Shown: positions 50,910 to 60,211, counted from the first letter of the stretch. The stretch is DNA of 64,000 bases from Polynucleobacter sp. AP-Sving-400A-A2 (GCF_018688155.1 NZ_CP061312.1:124001-188000); one strand, 5' to 3'. Notes: generated from the letters alone by a model not told the origin. Numbers and translations are program-made.

Positions 50910-52343
50910 ATGTTGATTTGGTTTGTCATCATCTATTGGGTGGTTTCTGTAGGCATTGGCCTATGGGCTGCGCTACGAGTCAAAAATACTGCTGACTTTG
51001 CCGCAGCAGGTCATAGTCTTCCTTTGCCTATTGTGACCGCCACCGTATTTGCCACTTGGTTTGGCTCGGAGGCAGTTTTAGGAATTCCTGCAACCTTCTT
51101 AAAGGAGGGTTTAGGGGGAATCGTATCCGACCCCTTTGGCTCATCTTTATGCCTCATATTGGTGGGCCTGTTTTTTGCTCGTCACCTCTACAACCGTCGA
51201 ATGCTCACTATCGGTGATTTTTTTAGAGAGAAATACGGTCGTACCGTTGAAGTGCTGGTGACCCTTTGTATTGTGATTTCCTATTTAGGTTGGGTTTCAG
51301 CTCAAATTAAAGCACTCGGATTGGTTTTTAATGTAGTTTCCGATGGCAGTATTACGCAAACTGCCGGCATGTTGATTGGCGCTGGGAGTGTGCTGATTTA
51401 TACCTTGTTTGGCGGTATGTGGTCGGTAGCCATAACCGATTTTATTCAGATGATCATTATTGTGGTGGGCATGCTCTATATCGGTGGAGAGATGACAACT
51501 CAAGCTGGAGGGGTTGGTATCGTTTTCGATCATGCACTCGCGGCAGGTCAATTTTCTAATTTTTGGCCTGATATGAACCTAGCCTCCATTCTGGGTTTTA
51601 CTGCGGCTTTGTGCACCATGATGTTGGGCTCTATTCCCCAGCAAGATGTCTTTCAGCGGATTACCTCTTCTAAGAACGTCAACATTGCTGTTCAGGCAGC
51701 CTTATTGGGTGGAGTCTTGTATTTCGTATTTGCTTTTGTGCCGCTATACCTGGCTTATTCAGCAACCATCATCAGTCCTGATTTGGTAAAGCAGTACATA
51801 GACACTGATCCACAAATGATTTTGCCTCAGCTAATCCTGAATCATGCTCCACTGATTGCACAGGTAATGTTTTTTGGCGCCTTATTATCGGCAATTAAAA
51901 GTTGTGCCAGTGCCACTTTGTTAGCGCCCTCTGTCACTTTCGCTGAAAATATTGTGCGAGGGTTTTTTAAGCATTTATCTGATCAACACTTACTGAAGAT
52001 TATGCGAATCACCGTTCTCTGTTTTACGGTAGCGGTCACTTTCTTTGCAATTAATTCAGAACTATCTATTTTTAAGATGGTTGAAAATGCCTACAAGATC
52101 ACTCTAGTAGCAGCTTTTGTGCCCTTAGCATTTGGCGTGTATTGGTCAAGAGCAAACTCTTTAGGCGGTTTGTTAGCTGTTTTAGGGGGTTTAGCGGCTT
52201 GGATTGGTTGCGAAATCATGGCTCCGACAGCAATCCTACCCCCTCAATTGGCTGGTCTTTTAGCCAGCATTGTCGGCATGCTATTGGGCGGCTTGATAGC
52301 AAGACCGAGTCCAATAACAAGCTTAGGCGCATTAGATAAGTAG
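50910..52343 (+). CDS. Sodium:solute symporter (SSS family)
   Basis: Membrane transporter of 477 residues with about 13 spans. The early segment ADFAAAGHSLPLP and the ATVFATWFGSEAVLG stretch are typical of SSS proteins. The substrate could be an organic acid, amino acid, solute such as proline or pantothenate; the sequence does not tell. Followed 82 bp later by a ketopantoate-reductase-like gene. Confidence 0.88.
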   Translation: MLIWFVIIYWVVSVGIGLWAALRVKNTADFAAAGHSLPLPIVTATVFATWFGSEAVLGIPATFLKEGLGGIVSDPFGSSLCLILVGLFFARHLYNRRMLTIGDFFREKYGRTVEVLVTLCIVISYLGWVSAQIKALGLVFNVVSDGSITQTAGMLIGAGSVLIYTLFGGMWSVAITDFIQMIIIVVGMLYIGGEMTTQAGGVGIVFDHALAAGQFSNFWPDMNLASILGFTAALCTMMLGSIPQQDVFQRITSSKNVNIAVQAALLGGVLYFVFAFVPLYLAYSATIISPDLVKQYIDTDPQMILPQLILNHAPLIAQVMFFGALLSAIKSCASATLLAPSVTFAENIVRGFFKHLSDQHLLKIMRITVLCFTVAVTFFAINSELSIFKMVENAYKITLVAAFVPLAFGVYWSRANSLGGLLAVLGGLAAWIGCEIMAPTAILPPQLAGLLASIVGMLLGGLIARPSPITSLGALDK

Positions 52344-52425
52344 GACCTCAATATTTTATTGCACCCCTAAATGTTCTCCTCTAATATGAGATTAATTCAA
52401 AATTATTTATCTATATGGGGTGCTT

Positions 52426-53445
52426 ATGAAAATCTGTGTGATCGGTGGAGGTGGTGCGATTGGCGGTTACCTTGCGGTCATGTTGGCGCGGGCCGGCAAT
52501 GAGGTAACGGTAGTAGCCCGTGGCGCAACCCTAGCGGCAATCAAGGAGCGTGGCCTTGCATTAATCATGGATGACCAGCCCGAGCCTTTAGTAGCTGAGG
52601 TGAAGGCGGTTGAAAAAATTCGGGATGCCGAAACACCTGATGTAGTGATCTTGGCGGTAAAAGCCCATCAGGTTGAGCCAGTCATTGAAGATCTTGCCGC
52701 AATCATGGGCCCGGAAACCATTTTAATTCCGATGCAAAACGGAATTCCTTGGTGGTACTTTCAGAAGTTGGGTGGCGACTATCGGGACCACTCGGTTGAA
52801 ACGGTTGATGCGGGTGGCCTTGCTAAAAATGCAATCAATCCCAACAATATTATTGGCTGTGTAGTGTATCCAGCAACCTTTACTCAAGCTCCTGGCGTGA
52901 TTCGTCACGTTGAGGGTAATCGTTTCCCATTGGGGGAGTTGGACGGTAAGCAGACTGAGCGTATTCAGAAAGTATCTGAAATGATGTCAGCTGCTGGCTT
53001 TAAGTCACCTATCCTTGAAGATATTCGCTCAGAGATTTGGTTGAAATTGTGGGGCAATATGACCTTCAATCCAATCAGCTCTCTGACTCATGGAACATTG
53101 GAAGGTATTTGCCAGTATCCACTGACTAAAGAGTTAGCCCGCAATATGATGGCTGAAGCACAAACCATTGCTGAGAAGTTGGGCGTCACTTTCCGTGTAG
53201 ATATTGAGCGGCGTATTGCTGGTGCAGAAAAAGTGGGCAAACACAAGACCTCTATGTTGCAGGATTTGGAAGCAGGTCGTAGCTTGGAGATTGATGCCTT
53301 ATTAGGTTCCGTCATTGAGCTTGGCCAGATTACTAAAATACCAACACCATGCCTCAATACAGTTTTTGCTTTAACAAAGTACCTTGACGAGAATGTTCAA
53401 GCCTCTAAAGGTAGCTTGGCATTGCCATCTGTTTCTGGCTACTAA
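52426..53445 (+). CDS. 2-dehydropantoate 2-reductase (PanE/ApbA family)
   Basis: NAD(P)-dependent reductase of 339 residues with the N-terminal Rossmann motif VIGGGGAIGGYLAVMLARAG, the QNGIPWW segment and the C-terminal helical domain with the EIWLKLWGNMTFNPIS motif. It could be PanE itself or a paralogue acting on another 2-oxo acid. The longer PanE form, and neighbours related to small-molecule catabolism, leave the second option open. Start is the ATG at 52426 after GGGGTG; the GTG at 52420 is not needed. Confidence 0.85.
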   Translation: MKICVIGGGGAIGGYLAVMLARAGNEVTVVARGATLAAIKERGLALIMDDQPEPLVAEVKAVEKIRDAETPDVVILAVKAHQVEPVIEDLAAIMGPETILIPMQNGIPWWYFQKLGGDYRDHSVETVDAGGLAKNAINPNNIIGCVVYPATFTQAPGVIRHVEGNRFPLGELDGKQTERIQKVSEMMSAAGFKSPILEDIRSEIWLKLWGNMTFNPISSLTHGTLEGICQYPLTKELARNMMAEAQTIAEKLGVTFRVDIERRIAGAEKVGKHKTSMLQDLEAGRSLEIDALLGSVIELGQITKIPTPCLNTVFALTKYLDENVQASKGSLALPSVSGY

Positions 53446-53493
53446 GAATCTGCTGCAGCAGGTTGATTCAATATCTAGAGTAATTGAGCATTA

Positions 53494-53528
53494 AAAAACC
53501 CTCGCCGCTAAACACGGTGAGGGTTTTT
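53494..53528. terminator. Bidirectional terminator between panE-like and FAH genes
   Basis: AAAAACCCTCGCCG / CGGTGAGGGTTTTT with a 7-base loop and one G-T pair. A and T runs flank the stem on both sides, so it suits both convergent genes. Confidence 0.9.
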
Positions 53529-53567
53529 GTTTTGAGGCTTTAGTTTTAAATCAACAGCCTTGGTCAT

Positions 53568-54335
53568 TTATTCAAAGTGATTATCTAGACGTCCAACACC
53601 CTCAATAATGATGCTGACATTGCTGCCGGGCTTCATAGAGCCAACTCCAACAGAGGTACCGCAGGCAATGATGTCGCCAGCCTGCAGTGGAACATCTTGA
53701 GAAATCAGGCTGACTAGTTTTGCTGCCGGAAAAATCATGTCAGAGACGGGATAGTTCTGACGTTCTTGATCATTCAAAATAGTTTTAATTGTTAGCTTGC
53801 TTGGATCTACATCAGTAGTGATGTAGGGGCCGAAGACACCAAAGGTATTGAAACTCTTAGAGCGAGTCCACTGCGCGTAGCCAGGATCGCGATTCAAAAT
53901 CTCGATTGCAGTGACATCGTTAATACAGGTGTAACCAAAAATAGCATGAGCTGCTTGAGCCTCATCTACTTCATGACAGGCTTGGCCAATAACAATGCCA
54001 AGTTCACCCTCATAAACTACTTTTCCAGAGTAAGACTTAGGAGTGCGGATGACTTGATTGGCTGCCAAAAAAGAATTATTGCCTTTCAGAAAATACAAAG
54101 GCTCTGCTGGAACCGCATGCTCAAGCTTGGTCACTAGCGCATGAAAGTTATCTACCATAGCAACCATTTTGGATGGAACGCATGGGATATCGATAGTGAC
54201 ATCAGAGAGCTTTAATGTCTCTCCAGTAGCTTGCGGCTTATTAAATAGATCACCGGTATACACGGCAACCTGATCGCCTTGTACCTGTCCAAAGCCGGTC
54301 TTGCCTCGATGTTGAAACCTGAGCCATTGAGCCAT
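53568..54335 (-). CDS. Fumarylacetoacetate hydrolase family protein
   Basis: FAH-fold enzyme of 255 residues with the metal-binding region VVYEGELGIVIG and the segments GYTCINDVTA, KSFNTFGVFGP and GDIIACGTSVGVG. This fold covers hydrolases, decarboxylases and isomerases of ring-cleavage products and of acylpyruvates, so the exact reaction is open. A perfect AGGAGG lies before the start. Divergent from the GrdB-like gene with a 55-bp gap. Confidence 0.88.
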   Translation of the reverse strand: MAQWLRFQHRGKTGFGQVQGDQVAVYTGDLFNKPQATGETLKLSDVTIDIPCVPSKMVAMVDNFHALVTKLEHAVPAEPLYFLKGNNSFLAANQVIRTPKSYSGKVVYEGELGIVIGQACHEVDEAQAAHAIFGYTCINDVTAIEILNRDPGYAQWTRSKSFNTFGVFGPYITTDVDPSKLTIKTILNDQERQNYPVSDMIFPAAKLVSLISQDVPLQAGDIIACGTSVGVGSMKPGSNVSIIIEGVGRLDNHFE

Positions 54336-54390
54336 AATGATTCCTCCTGATGGTTAATATTTATAAGCAATATCTTACAGGGATGGATTG

Positions 54391-55326
54391 ATGGCTAAGC
54401 ATTCTGAATTACTATTTGCGCCTGAATTAGATCAGCCAGTTCGTTATATTGAGCGTACGCGTAATTACTATCTTGGTTTGGGGTATGAAACACCGTATGT
54501 GTGGGCGCATTACATTAATGTGCCTTTTACTCCGTTACAAAAGCCTCTAAATCAATCGACCCTCGGTTTAGTGACTACTGCCGTAGCCTTTGATGCCAGT
54601 AAGGGCCCGCAAGGACCTGGTGCGCCTTATAACGCCGCTGCTAAGTTTTATGACCCCTATATTTATCCAACTGATGAGAATGTGGACTTGCGTATTGCCC
54701 ATGTCGGTGTTGATAGGCTCAATGCCAATATGCAGGATAGCAACTGTTGGTTTCCAATTGGTGCGGCGAAACGGGCTGTTGCAAAGGGGCGCATTCAATC
54801 TCTATCCCCGCATTTTTACGGCTTGCCAACCAATCGCAGCCAGCGCCACACTCTGGAAATAGATGCACCCTTGATTTTGAGCAAGATGCGCGCAGACCAT
54901 GTTGATGTTGCCGTATTAATTCCAAACTGCCCGATTTGTCACCAAAGTCAAAGCTTATTGGCGCGTTATTTGGAGGAGGCTGGCATTCCTACGATCATCA
55001 TGGGCGCGGCGAAAGATATTGTGGAGTATTGCGGTGTACCACGCTTGCTCTTTAGCGACTTCCCGCTGGGCAATGCTGCGGCGCTCCCTGATCATGAGCA
55101 ATCACAAGATTCCAATTTTGAATTGGCTCTACGTTTGCTGGAAAGCGCTCCAAGCGCACGCACAACGGTGCAGTCATCTTTGGTCTGGGATTCCGACCCC
55201 TCTTGGAAATTAGACTATTTCAATCTAGAGCGTCTGAGTACGGAGGAAATTGCGTGTTTGCGTGATGAGGCCGAAAAGGCGCGTATCACTGCGCGTGACA
55301 TCAGAATGAAAAGCGTTGGTGCTTAG
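54391..55326 (+). CDS. GrdB-like protein with Cys in place of selenocysteine (glycine/betaine reductase B family)
   Basis: A 311-residue protein without a usual name. The parts STLGLVTTAVAFD, DLRIAHVGVDRLNANMQD and SLSPHFYGLPTN follow the C-terminal half of clostridial GrdB, and the segment before the helix LLARYLEEAGIPT contains CPIC (180-183). Aligned with the UxxC redox motif of GrdB as I remember it, the first Cys takes the Sec position, with the same spacing to the helix. The N-terminal part of GrdB is missing (GrdB is about 430 residues). The ATG at 54391 follows AGGGATGG; a TTG directly before is not needed. Aerobic hosts have no known glycine reductase, so the function is unknown. Confidence 0.7.
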   Translation: MAKHSELLFAPELDQPVRYIERTRNYYLGLGYETPYVWAHYINVPFTPLQKPLNQSTLGLVTTAVAFDASKGPQGPGAPYNAAAKFYDPYIYPTDENVDLRIAHVGVDRLNANMQDSNCWFPIGAAKRAVAKGRIQSLSPHFYGLPTNRSQRHTLEIDAPLILSKMRADHVDVAVLIPNCPICHQSQSLLARYLEEAGIPTIIMGAAKDIVEYCGVPRLLFSDFPLGNAAALPDHEQSQDSNFELALRLLESAPSARTTVQSSLVWDSDPSWKLDYFNLERLSTEEIACLRDEAEKARITARDIRMKSVGA

Positions 55327-56327
55327 GTCTGCCTAGACAGAGAGTATCTGCACAAGGCATGTAGTGCGATTGTTGCCTCATTTTGAGGAAATTCTTTAAG
55401 GCATTCAAGTGCGAGATCGACTTCTTGCTTTGCAGTGGCTTGGGTGTAATCCAGTGCGCCAGAATTTTGAACTGCACTCAGAATCTGCTGGAAGACATCA
55501 TTTGGCAAATCTTGATTTTGTTCGATTGCTGCACGAACGAGTAAGCGTTCCTCGTTACTGCCGTTTTCGAGAAGATGAATGAGCGGTAGCGTAGGCTTAC
55601 CTTCTCGTAAGTCATCACCAGCATTTTTCCCCATTTGGGATGCATCGGCGGTGTAATCCAACAGGTCATCCATTAATTGGAAAGCAGTGCCAATATGGCG
55701 ACCAAAAGCAGCAGATTGCGCTCTTTGTTTTTCATCAGCACCGGCTAAAATTGCCCCAAGCTCTGTAGACGCTTCAAATAACTTCGCGGTTTTATAGCGA
55801 ATCACCCGCAAATAGCTTTCTTCATCAACTTCAGGGTCGTTCATATTGAGGAGTTGTAAAACCTCGCCCTCAGCAATCGTATTGGTGGCATCGGACAGGA
55901 TTTCCATGACCCGCAAGTCATTAGGCCCCACCATCATCTGAAACGCTCTTGAATACAGAAAATCGCCTACCAGCACGCTCGCTGCATTGCCAAAAGCGGC
56001 ATTAGCGGTTTCTCGACCCCTTCTGAGGGTGGATTCATCAACAACATCGTCATGCAAAAGGGTGGCTGTGTGGATAAATTCCACTACCGCTGCCAGATCT
56101 AAGGCATGTGGGCTTGCTTTGTCATTTGCCAAAGCTTTGCTGACTAAGAGTAAAAGAGCGGGTCTAACCCGTTTTCCACCTGCCTGGATGATGTAAGTCG
56201 AGATTTGGTCAATTAAGGCAACTTTTGAGGCCAATCGCAGGCGAATAAGCCCATCTAAGGCCTTGAAATCTAAGGCTATTGGGGCCAAAATTTGGCTTAA
56301 TTCATTGGTTTTGACAGTGCTCATCAT
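55323..56327 (-). CDS. ispB: Polyprenyl diphosphate synthase (octaprenyl type, IspB)
   Basis: Makes the long isoprenoid tail of ubiquinone. The 334 residues show the first Asp-rich motif LLHDDVVDESTLRRG and the second DDLLDYTADASQMGKNAGDDLREGK. A two-ATG start is present at 56327/56324. It is divergent from rplU, whose promoter lies across this start. Confidence 0.93.
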   Translation of the reverse strand: MMSTVKTNELSQILAPIALDFKALDGLIRLRLASKVALIDQISTYIIQAGGKRVRPALLLLVSKALANDKASPHALDLAAVVEFIHTATLLHDDVVDESTLRRGRETANAAFGNAASVLVGDFLYSRAFQMMVGPNDLRVMEILSDATNTIAEGEVLQLLNMNDPEVDEESYLRVIRYKTAKLFEASTELGAILAGADEKQRAQSAAFGRHIGTAFQLMDDLLDYTADASQMGKNAGDDLREGKPTLPLIHLLENGSNEERLLVRAAIEQNQDLPNDVFQQILSAVQNSGALDYTQATAKQEVDLALECLKEFPQNEATIALHALCRYSLSRQT

Positions 56328-56339
56328 GCAAGATATAAT
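56311..56339 (+). promoter_or_regulatory. Consensus sigma-70 promoter of rplU-rpmA
   Basis: Exact TTGACA (56311-56316), a 17-bp spacer and exact TATAAT (56334-56339). The predicted start point is near 56346, giving a leader of about 57 bases. The -35 box lies inside the first codons of ispB on the other strand. Confidence 0.93.
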
Positions 56340-56402
56340 AATAGGCTTAGCTCATCCAGGGTGGATTAGCTTAAATGTAGATATTAATTGAGGTTTCACA
56401 CC

Positions 56403-56714
56403 ATGTACGCGGTCATAAAAACCGGTGGCAAACAGTATAAAGTTGCTGCAGGCGAAAAATTGAAAATAGAACAGATACCAGCGGAAATCGGCAGCGAAAT
56501 CACTCTTGACCAAGTCTTAGCCGTAGGCGAAGGCGCTTCACTCAAATTGGGTGATCCATTGGTTAATGGTGCAGCTGTGATGGCCACTGTCGTCTCCCAG
56601 GGACGTCACGATAAAGTGACAATCTTTAAGATGCGCCGTCGCAAGCATTATCAAAAGCACCAAGGCCATCGTCAGAATTACACAGAAATTCTGATTAACA
56701 CGATTAAAGCTTAA
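56403..56714 (+). CDS. rplU: 50S ribosomal protein L21
   Basis: Ribosomal protein of 103 residues starting [19 protein letters not shown], with the RNA-binding [17 protein letters not shown] segment. The start at 56403 has GAGG at 56391. An in-frame start at 56388 would add five residues and lacks this site. Confidence 0.98.
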   Translation: MYAVIKTGGKQYKVAAGEKLKIEQIPAEIGSEITLDQVLAVGEGASLKLGDPLVNGAAVMATVVSQGRHDKVTIFKMRRRKHYQKHQGHRQNYTEILINTIKA

Positions 56715-56748
56715 TTTAGGCTAACGGCTCAATAGCAGGAGAAAAGAT

Positions 56749-57009
56749 ATGGCACAGAAAAAAGGCGGCGGTTCGACACGAAATGGCCGCGACTCAGAAT
56801 CGAAACGCTTAGGCGTTAAAGTTTTTGGCGGCGAGCAAATCAATGCTGGCAGCATCATCATTCGTCAACGTGGTACACGAGTACATCCAGGTATGAACGT
56901 TGGTATTGGCAAAGATCACACTTTGTTTGCCTTAATTGACGGACAAGTGGAATTTGGCGTTAAGGGTGCTTTGAAGAAGGCCCAGGTTTCAGTTCTCCCG
57001 CGTTCATAA
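56749..57009 (+). CDS. rpmA: 50S ribosomal protein L27
   Basis: Ribosomal protein of 86 residues starting [22 protein letters not shown], with the [20 protein letters not shown] core. The N-terminus lies near the peptidyl-transferase centre. Second gene of rplU-rpmA, followed by a strong terminator. Confidence 0.98.
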   Translation: MAQKKGGGSTRNGRDSESKRLGVKVFGGEQINAGSIIIRQRGTRVHPGMNVGIGKDHTLFALIDGQVEFGVKGALKKAQVSVLPRS

Positions 57010-57066
57010 GACGCCTGACTGAGACACGTTTGATTCAGATTTATTCCGAATTTAACTCTTAGGAAC

Positions 57067-57093
57067 AGGCCTCGCTAAGCGAGGCCTTTTTTA
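57067..57093 (+). terminator. Terminator hairpin ending 3-4 bases before the obg start codon
   Basis: AGGCCTCGC / GCGAGGCCT (57067-57075 and 57079-57087) with a 3-base loop and a T run. The only Shine-Dalgarno-like bases before obg, GAGG at 57081-57084, lie in the 3' arm and would be masked when the hairpin forms. Confidence 0.92.
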
Positions 57094-57096
57094 TTC

Positions 57097-58191
57097 ATGA
57101 AATTTATAGACGAAGCTCGTATTGAAGTCATAGCCGGCCAAGGTGGCGCCGGGAGTGCCTCCATGCGCCGCGAAAAGTTTATCGAATTCGGTGGTCCTGA
57201 TGGTGGTGACGGTGGCAAAGGCGGAAGTGTTTGGGCTACTGCGGATCGCAACATCAATACCTTGATTGATTATCGCTACGCTAAAACGCACACCGCAAAA
57301 AATGGTGAGCCTGGCCGTGGCGCTGATTGCTATGGTCGCGCCGGTGATGATATTGAGTTGCGTATGCCGGTGGGCACCATCATTTCTGATTATGAAACTG
57401 GTGAGCCAATTGCTGACTTAACTACCCACGGTGAGCGCCTTTGTTTGGCGCAGGGCGGCGTTGGTGGCTGGGGAAATATTCACTTTAAGAGTAGTACGAA
57501 CCGCGCCCCTCGCCAAAAGACTAATGGCAAAGATGGCGAGCGTCGTAAGCTGAAGTTGGAATTAAAAGTATTGGCTGATGTAGGTTTACTAGGTATGCCA
57601 AATGCTGGTAAATCAACTTTGATTACCGCCGTATCTAATGCACGTCCAAAGATTGCAGATTATCCATTTACAACGCTGCACCCGAATTTAGGTGTGGTAC
57701 GTGTTGGTGCTGAGCGCAGCTTCGTGATTGCAGATATTCCAGGATTAATTGAAGGTGCTGCTGAAGGCGCTGGCTTGGGTCATCGTTTTTTAAGGCACTT
57801 ACAACGTACTGGTGTGCTCTTGCATTTAGTTGACATCGCACCATTTGATGACAATATTGATCCGGTAGCAGATGCTGTTGCTATCGTGAATGAATTGCGT
57901 AAGTATGATGAAGCCCTGGTTGAAAAACCACGTTGGTTGGTATTAAATAAAGTCGATATGATTCCTGAGGAAGATCGCAAGAAGGTAGTTGCGGACTTTA
58001 TTAAACGGTTTAAGTGGAAAGGTCCCGTATTTGAGATCTCTGCTTTGACAGGCCTAGGTTGCGATAAGCTGTGCTACTCATTGCAGGATTATTTAGATTC
58101 TGTTCGCAAGGATCGGGATGATGCAGATGAGCGTGCTGCTGATCCACGATATCAAGAGCAAGCTCAGCCAGAAGATAAGACTCCAGATTAA
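57097..58191 (+). CDS. obg: GTPase Obg (CgtA)
   Basis: Ribosome-associated GTPase needed for growth and 50S assembly. The 364 residues have the glycine-rich Obg fold ([30 protein letters not shown]), the G1 loop [29 protein letters not shown] and a short C-terminus rich in charged residues. The conserved N-terminus fixes the ATG at 57097, which leaves no room for a free ribosome site after the terminator. Confidence 0.97.
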   Translation: MKFIDEARIEVIAGQGGAGSASMRREKFIEFGGPDGGDGGKGGSVWATADRNINTLIDYRYAKTHTAKNGEPGRGADCYGRAGDDIELRMPVGTIISDYETGEPIADLTTHGERLCLAQGGVGGWGNIHFKSSTNRAPRQKTNGKDGERRKLKLELKVLADVGLLGMPNAGKSTLITAVSNARPKIADYPFTTLHPNLGVVRVGAERSFVIADIPGLIEGAAEGAGLGHRFLRHLQRTGVLLHLVDIAPFDDNIDPVADAVAIVNELRKYDEALVEKPRWLVLNKVDMIPEEDRKKVVADFIKRFKWKGPVFEISALTGLGCDKLCYSLQDYLDSVRKDRDDADERAADPRYQEQAQPEDKTPD

Positions 58192-58220
58192 ACAGTAGTC
58201 CTTTGAGATCCGCATTTGTT

Positions 58221-59006
58221 ATGAACACTCAGAAAACTAAACGAATCGTAGTGAAAGTAGGCTCAAGCCTAGTCACCAACAATGGTGAGGGCTTGGATCA
58301 TGCTGCAATTGGTATGTGGGCTGAGCAAATGGCTGCCTTATTAGCTGATGGCCATGAGGTATTGATGGTCAGCTCTGGCGCGATTGCAGAAGGAATGCAA
58401 CGTCTTGGTTGGGCTAAGCGCCCAACAGAAATTCATCAGCTGCAAGCTGCTGCTGCCGTTGGTCAGATGGGTTTAGTTCAGGTATACGAAAGCTGTTTTG
58501 CACGTTTTAATTTACGTAGCGCACAGGTCTTGTTAACTAATGCTGATTTAGCAGATGCTGAGCGTAACGCCAATGCCAAGGCAACTTTAGATACCTTATT
58601 GAAGTTGGGCGTTGTCCCCATCATTAATGAAAACGATACCGTAGTTACCGATGAAATTAAGTTTGGTGATAACGATAGCTTAGCTGCTTTAGTTACCAAT
58701 CTAATTCATGCGGATTTATTGGTCATTCTGACTGATCAGGGTGGTCTATATACCGCTGACCCACGTGAAGATGCTACCGCGACTCTTTTAAGTGATGCTA
58801 TTGCAGGTGACCCTGCTCTAGAGAAAATGGCTGGTGGCGCTGCAAGCGAGTTAAGTAAGGGCGGCATGCTGACTAAAGTATTGGCCGCGAAGGTAGCCGC
58901 TTTAACAGGCGCAGATACCGTCATTGCTTCTGGGCACGAGCCTCAGGTTCTCACTCGCTTGATTCGTGGCGAAAAAATCGGTACCTGCCTGACTGCTGCT
59001 AGTTAA
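58221..59006 (+). CDS. proB: Glutamate 5-kinase without PUA domain
   Basis: First step of proline synthesis, phosphorylating glutamate. The 261-residue protein has the amino-acid-kinase fold with [30 protein letters not shown] and [10 protein letters not shown]. coli ProB has about 367 residues because a PUA domain follows; here the protein stops at SC-type GTCLTAAS, and the next gene is convergent, so no PUA part exists. Start is the ATG at 58221, not the TTG at 58203. Confidence 0.94.
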   Translation: MNTQKTKRIVVKVGSSLVTNNGEGLDHAAIGMWAEQMAALLADGHEVLMVSSGAIAEGMQRLGWAKRPTEIHQLQAAAAVGQMGLVQVYESCFARFNLRSAQVLLTNADLADAERNANAKATLDTLLKLGVVPIINENDTVVTDEIKFGDNDSLAALVTNLIHADLLVILTDQGGLYTADPREDATATLLSDAIAGDPALEKMAGGAASELSKGGMLTKVLAAKVAALTGADTVIASGHEPQVLTRLIRGEKIGTCLTAAS

Positions 59007-59568
59007 TCACGCCAAATGAATTGGTAGGCTTTGTCCCGCCGGTAAATCCATTGGGGTTCAGTGACTGAATAATATTTTTAATATTCTTCTCTTGGGAATT
59101 AAAGTTGCAGAATGCACCTTGAGCTAAAGCGGCTTGGTAGCGATTTGGCGTGTGATCCTGAATCCCTCGCCAGCTAGAGAGTGGATTTTCTTTCCAAACT
59201 CCACTTTCAAATGTGCCATAAAGGCGCCATTGGAAGGAGTCACAGCGAATACCTTCATATTGAACCTGGCTATTGCCATTGGGGCTCGTCAAAATAACGA
59301 TATATCTAGTGATGCCATCGTTACCAATCAAAATTGAGTCAGTGTCCACGGCAAACTTAAAAATAGTTTGTTGTGATACATAAAAAGGCAGGATAGTTGC
59401 TTTATTCGGAGGATTCAGGGGCATCGCTGTTGCACCCTCCTTAAAAACCATTGGCGCAAATGGATCAACACCACTTTCTAATGGATCTCCCGCGCATCCC
59501 GCTATAGCTAAAGTGATAGCTAAGCCAAGTATTGAAAGTCGAAGATTGTAGATAGAGGGTTTCATCAT
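58999..59568 (-). CDS. CNP1-like lipoprotein
   Basis: Secreted protein of 189 residues with a lipoprotein signal ending AIAGC at about 20-24. The rest, including the [21 protein letters not shown] segment and [15 protein letters not shown], matches the CNP1-like family (PF08750 as I recall), which has no established function. The 3' end overlaps proB by 8 bp; its start overlaps the rppH stop by 4 bp. Confidence 0.75.
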   Translation of the reverse strand: MMKPSIYNLRLSILGLAITLAIAGCAGDPLESGVDPFAPMVFKEGATAMPLNPPNKATILPFYVSQQTIFKFAVDTDSILIGNDGITRYIVILTSPNGNSQVQYEGIRCDSFQWRLYGTFESGVWKENPLSSWRGIQDHTPNRYQAALAQGAFCNFNSQEKNIKNIIQSLNPNGFTGGTKPTNSFGVIN

Positions 59569-60161
59569 GGCTTATCAGTAGGTTTTTCTTCTTTGAACTC
59601 ATTTTCCTCTTCTCCGTACCAGGATTGAAGTAAATCGAGCGGAGATCCCCAGGCAAGTTGCTGCATACGAATGCCGCGGGATAAATAGCGCGCAAGCTCA
59701 GAAAGGGCTAATTGGTAGACTTCGCGCTTGAAATCGATGACGGAGTCGAGTTGAATCCAAAAAGGCACCCAGCGCCAAGCATCAAATTCAGGATGCTCTG
59801 TAGCACGTAGGTGAATATCGCTATCTAAGCCCACTAAACGCAGTAAAAACCAGATTTGCTTTTGGCCGCGATAGCTTGCGCGATGATTCTTTGAGGCTTG
59901 CTGGCGGCGTAAGAATTCCTCCGGGACGTCATAACGAAGCCAGTCCCTGGTTCGTCCAATAATTTGGACATGTTCTGGCAGCAAGCCAACTTCCTCATGC
60001 AATTCGCGGTACATGGCTTGCTCTGGGCTCTCTCCATGTTGAATCCCGCCCTGCGGGAACTGCCACGAATGCTGCCCAACGCGTTTTCCCCAGAAAACCT
60101 CGTTATGGCTGTTGAGGATGACTATGCCGACATTGGGTCGATACCCTTCACGGTCAAGCAT
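59565..60161 (-). CDS. rppH: RNA pyrophosphohydrolase RppH
   Basis: Nudix enzyme that removes 5' pyrophosphate from mRNA and so starts decay. From 60161 the product is 198 residues starting [17 protein letters not shown], with [19 protein letters not shown] and [13 protein letters not shown] lies upstream. The longer frame from 60230 would overlap the divergent proS start and is not needed. Confidence 0.93.
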   Translation of the reverse strand: MLDREGYRPNVGIVILNSHNEVFWGKRVGQHSWQFPQGGIQHGESPEQAMYRELHEEVGLLPEHVQIIGRTRDWLRYDVPEEFLRRQQASKNHRASYRGQKQIWFLLRLVGLDSDIHLRATEHPEFDAWRWVPFWIQLDSVIDFKREVYQLALSELARYLSRGIRMQQLAWGSPLDLLQSWYGEEENEFKEEKPTDKP

Positions 60162-60211
60162 GAGATCGCGCCTCAAATCCTTTAAAATCAATGATTTGAT
60201 TATATCCATAC

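Noticed and set aside
54928..54939. Possibility of an in-frame UGA selenocysteine codon in the GrdB-like gene
   Set aside because: The codons at the motif are TGC and TGT, both ordinary Cys; no UGA or SECIS-like need arises.
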